DNA from: Siphonodentalium dalli
Lineage: Eukaryota; Mollusca; Scaphopoda; Gadilida; Siphonodentaliidae
Assembly: GCA_032622095.1 (NCBI GenBank)
Contig: CP136065.1
Location: forward strand, 40,737,503 to 40,801,502
Length of the DNA: 64,000 nt
Direction: 5' to 3'
Shown: positions 60,561 to 64,000 of the stretch, one piece after another
Numbering within the stretch: the stretch's first letter is position 1
How the letters are laid out: each line of letters opens with the position of its first letter
Translations under genes and position numbers: made by a program
Notes under the pieces: model-generated
Told to the model about the DNA's origin: nothing
What the model saw: the letters and a program-made list of their open reading frames with translations, nothing else
Databases searched by the model: none

Positions 60561-60915
60561 GATTTGGTAGCCGTTCGTTAGGATCCAAAGAAAACGGTAT
60601 GTAATATGATGTGGTATATCATGCTATGAATCCCTACTCGGTTTACGGCTTCATGGACTATGGACTTCATGTTCCACCATTTCAAATCATGGGAACGTGT
60701 TGTAGTACAATATCACGGGCAATTTTATAACATCGAACAAATAAAACAAATGACATATTTCTTACATTTTTCCTTGATAATGCATTCCATAGCAAGCGAA
60801 GATCTCAGCTCGTAATTGCACTATTTGGGCGACTTTTGTGAGTCAATTTGGCGACACATTAATTGATTATACCCCGGGCAGAAATTGGATGATTGACAGT
60901 GATGCAAAATCACAT

Positions 60916-61334
60916 ACAGTACCAGTCAAAAGAAGTGGTATATATAGTGGAAACGCTTATAAGCGCACCGCTTGCGTTATTATTGCAATAATTTGCCCTT
61001 AATATCGCAATATTTCGCGCTTAATATTGTGAATTAGAATGCTGAAACTACCCGTTTGGCATAAATAGAGACAATGTTTTAGATTTGTATATAATTATAG
61101 TTGTAAATGCTATATGCACACTATGTGCACAGTATTTATCTAATAATAAATATAACACTATCGGGTCTGCATGAAATTTTGTCGCGCTCAATATTGCGAC
61201 AATGTGCGCTTAATATCGCAATAATAAGCGCGACAGATTTTTGGTATTGCGCTATAATCGCGCCTTTTTCGAAACTAAGGGAGCTCAATATCGCAATAAC
61301 GACGCGCCTCAATATACCGCTATACTGGTACTGT
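60916..61334 (+). mobile_element. GCGATATTAAGCGCG element, complete copy
   Basis: Left ACAGTACCAGTCAAAAGAAG, right CTATACTGGTACTGT. The interior alternates motifs such as CTTAATATCGCAATA and GCGCGACAGATTTTTGG. Inverse relative of 47831-48185. Confidence 0.8.
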
Positions 61335-62639
61335 GACATGATACAAGTATCTCTTCTAAGTACATTATATGGAACAGCACCAGATGCTGGTATACCGTTT
61401 ATATATATACACGTGGTATATGTGAGATATACACAATGAGACCACGCATATACACCATGGTTTGTATTGATAAGCTATGCCTTGTGTATTTTGTAGTCGC
61501 GTCCGTTGACCATCGTTGTCGGTAACTCGGTATCATTTCGACAACACAATCAACGCTTTATATACATGTATAGGAATGTAGGACGTCACCCCGTATGATC
61601 GCCACGGGAGATAGAACAAATATATGCCGAAAGCAAAACCAAAGACGTGAGAGGCACACCAGGAAAGTGTCCATATTATAATTTGTTGGAAAAAATTAAG
61701 ATATTCACGAAAAAACGGGACACATAGCAGAAATCAGGGGGAAATAAACAACAAGACATGGGATCTGACAACAACAAAATGCACGAGCCCAATCAACGCA
61801 CACGGGTATTGTTTCTTTCCGTTGGCCTCTCATTAATCAAGGGCTAAAAGTCTCGATCATTACTTCCATCGACAATCAATATCGCGCAGGAAATCGTCAT
61901 CGAAATGACCAACAACAACTCTTAAACCCAAATGACGTGGGATTTCCTCGCGCTCGTGTTGCGCAAATTCTAACATAAAAAGTGCGTCTATGTCAGACAT
62001 AAAAACCGCGAATCGCATTTCCAATCTAACAACACGATTACCATTCAAAACTAGAATGCACTCAGAGAGATGCCAACGTGCGCAAAAATGTAATAACAAA
62101 TAATTAAAAAAATAATTTCACTGTATTTTACTTAGTTTATTTAATTTCATTTCATTTAATGTTAGCAAAACAAACACAATTACAATAACACCGCAGGTGC
62201 TCACATGTTACGCATATTACGTCCATGCAACCACAGGCACACACGCCATGGCTAAATACAAGGTTAAAAGCACTCCGTTTTTTTGGTACGGTTATATTTT
62301 GTTAATACATGCGTGTATATATAAACAGTTACCAGCATATGGCCGCAGACAAGACCCCATGCGCCATCTCCGTGGTGGGCATTAGTCACGTATTGTTTTC
62401 TGTACCATAAGGGGTGGCAACGTGACTAGGTCGTGAGGGATGCGAAGCAAAATCGCCTCACACAGCGCATAAATTCATGTCATATGGAGCTGGTCATTCA
62501 CCTAATATAAAATATATTGTTGAGCGATTGGTATTAACAAAGCAATATATTACTCGTGTTACATTATGTAGCAACCTTTTGGTAAGAGAGCTACAATATG
62601 TTTTCATATGTGGTTTAATTTGCCTTTCACGTAATTATG
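61335..62639. other. No gene recognised; one unassigned minus frame
   Basis: A 79-codon minus frame (62099-61860) is compositionally protein-like (acidic and hydrophobic, no repeats) but has no family, splice or membrane signature that I recognise. It may be chance or an unannotated exon. Confidence 0.3.
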
Positions 62640-62840
62640 TCGAGAATCGATTCTTGGATCTATCTCGATGTGAAAATCGTGGAATTGGTGTTCGGTTCTA
62701 TCGTAGATCAGACGTAATTATGTATGTGCTGTCATCTCATATTTTTCATCTGCCGTCAGTACCCTTACTATTTGAAATTGAATTAGATACATGTAGCTAG
62801 ATTGTGGTACGTCCGCTCGCATGTGATTTGGTGGCCTTTT
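62640..62840 (+). repeat. Direct repeat, copy 2 (partner 60371-60560)
   Basis: Near-identical to copy 1 over about 110 bp and weaker beyond (GTGATTTGGTGGCC versus GTGATTTGGTAGCC). It belongs to a longer open frame at 62477-62800 that is not recognised. Confidence 0.65.
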
Positions 62841-62861
62841 GTGAAATATATACGTAGTTAT

Positions 62862-62975
62862 GATCCACGGAACTGGTGGGATATGCGATATATGTAGTGA
62901 TGATCCACGGAACTGGTGGGATATGAGATATATACATAGTGATGATCCACGGAACTGGTGAGATATGAAATATGT
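62862..62975. repeat. About 41-bp tandem repeat, three units
   Basis: GATCCACGGAACTGGTGGGA, TATG is repeated at about 62862, 62902 and 62944 with GATATATACATAGTGAT-type linkers. Confidence 0.85.
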
Positions 62976-63015
62976 GCCGCGTGGTGTGTGCCGCTTACAC
63001 ATTTCACCATCAGGT

Positions 63016-63566
63016 TTAAAGGCACGGGTGGCGTTCGTTGCAGAAATATTCATATTTTTTCAAATCGCCATCAATAGAAGGAATATTAAAATATATATAG
63101 TTTTGTTCATATGCCAGACAAAATCTGCGCGTTAATAGTATATTGTCGTCAAGACGTACGATGGTGTGCGTAAACCATCGTACGTCTGCTCGTGTTACAG
63201 AAGTTTTGCTCGTGTTACATAAGTTTTGCTTCTGTTTACATAACACAGCTCAATTCTATTGGTTAATCACACACAAATGATATAAACGCTCTTTATTATT
63301 TCCATACAGGAAAACAATAGCAAATAACGCTCTTTATGTATACCATATCCGGATCTAAACAAAAACCATGTTCTGTAACGTTTTTTGCTGTTGTTTACAT
63401 AACAAAGGACAAACATTTTACAGTAACATGCTGTTTATGCCATATTTCTGATTGGTATAAGAACAAGGTCTGTCTATATTTTACTATTATTTCTGTTTAT
63501 GGCGGTTTTTGACGGAGGTGAATATTTTATCAGCATACCCACCACCAACGCCGCCCGTATCTTTAA
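63016..63566 (+). mobile_element. AGGCACGGGCGGCG MITE, intact copy
   Basis: TTAA 63016-63019 and 63563-63566, ends AGGCACGGGTGGCGTTCG and CCAACGCCGCCCGTATCT. Best reference copy for the family (551 bp). Confidence 0.85.
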
Positions 63567-63678
63567 TCGGTGATGGTTCCAAGCTTACACCCGGCTTTAC
63601 AGTTGTCGTCATACCTTAGTTCGTCTTCAACATCCAGTTGTAGTAAATCTAGTTTAGTCCCTTCTCTCTAACTGATAT

Positions 63679-64000
63679 TTAAAGATACGGGCGGCGTTGG
63701 TGGTGGGTATGCTGTTAAAATATTCACCTTCGTCAAAAACCGCCATAAACAGAAAGAATAGTAAAATATCGACAGTCTTTCTTCTGATACCAATCAGAAA
63801 TATGGCATAAACAGTATATTATTGTCAAATGTTTTTCCTTTGTTATGTAAACAAAAGCAAAAAACGTGACAGAACCTGGCGTTTGTTTAGATCCTGGTAT
63901 GGTAAACATAAAGAGCGTTATTTGCTATTGTTTTCCTGGTATGGAAATAATAAAGAGCGTTTATATCATTTGTGTGTTATTAACCAATAGAATTGAGCTG
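63679..64000 (-). mobile_element. AGATACGGGCGGCG MITE, inverted copy, runs off the window
   Basis: TTAA at 63679-63682 and AGATACGGGCGGCGTTGGTG start a copy in opposite orientation to 63016-63566, only 112 bp away, so the two can fold together. Its far end is outside the window. Confidence 0.85.

Overview
The window is animal nuclear DNA, AT-rich and gene-poor. Only one host gene can be supported: the 3' part of a rhodopsin-like (class A) peptide-type G-protein-coupled receptor on the minus strand. Three exons are visible at 57463-57030, 50458-50354 and 34636-34460, joined by introns of about 6.6 and 15.7 kb with GT/AG borders and matching phases. They encode late TM3 to TM5, TM6, and TM7 plus a short tail. 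The exons for the N-terminus, TM1, TM2 and early TM3 are not seen and probably lie beyond the right edge. Long introns, tRNA-derived SINE pieces and L2/CR1-like retroelement relics fit a marine invertebrate such as a mollusc or other lophotrochozoan. That placement is an inference from style, not a match.

Almost everything else is mobile DNA. Several miniature inverted-repeat families use TTAA target sites, the signature of piggyBac-type elements. One is a hairpin family whose TIR regions each carry a near-perfect 67-bp palindrome (6827-7266, 8467-9004, 23569-23968, 38460-38924, 41808-42131, 54307-54781, diverged 49445-49685 and 50086-50300). A second begins TTAACCCTTTCTATA. A third has AGGCACGGGCGGCG / AGATACGGGCGGCG ends. 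Other TIR or foldback elements lie at 1811-2744, 6172-6541 with 23200-23560, 7633-8082, 14720-15474, 19825-20041, 29530-32120, 35471-36576, 39450-41436, 47831-48185 with 60916-61334, and 57817-58481.

Tandem arrays form the second layer: 29 bp (5365-5630), 28 bp (10207-11258), about 27 bp degenerate (21370-21620), 31 bp (26461-27700), about 165 bp (52386-53010), 35 bp (55540-56505) and about 41 bp (62862-62975). The 31-bp and 35-bp arrays both contain higher-order duplications (240 and 245 bp). The 31-bp array is linked to a dispersed repeat family at 32240-33300.

Retroelement relics: two 3' ends of one non-LTR family (13206-14214 and 54845-55215, minus strand), another RT C-terminus (39275-39448, plus), an RTE-like 3'-end repeat (25731-26430), and tRNA-derived SINE fragments. 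A domain relic with two in-frame stops lies at 45519-45767. The features most worth a second look are a three-way-junction inverted repeat at 1085-1150 next to three YY1-like motifs at exact 22-bp spacing, and the receptor C-tail, whose last codons are repeated 640 bp away beside a SINE.
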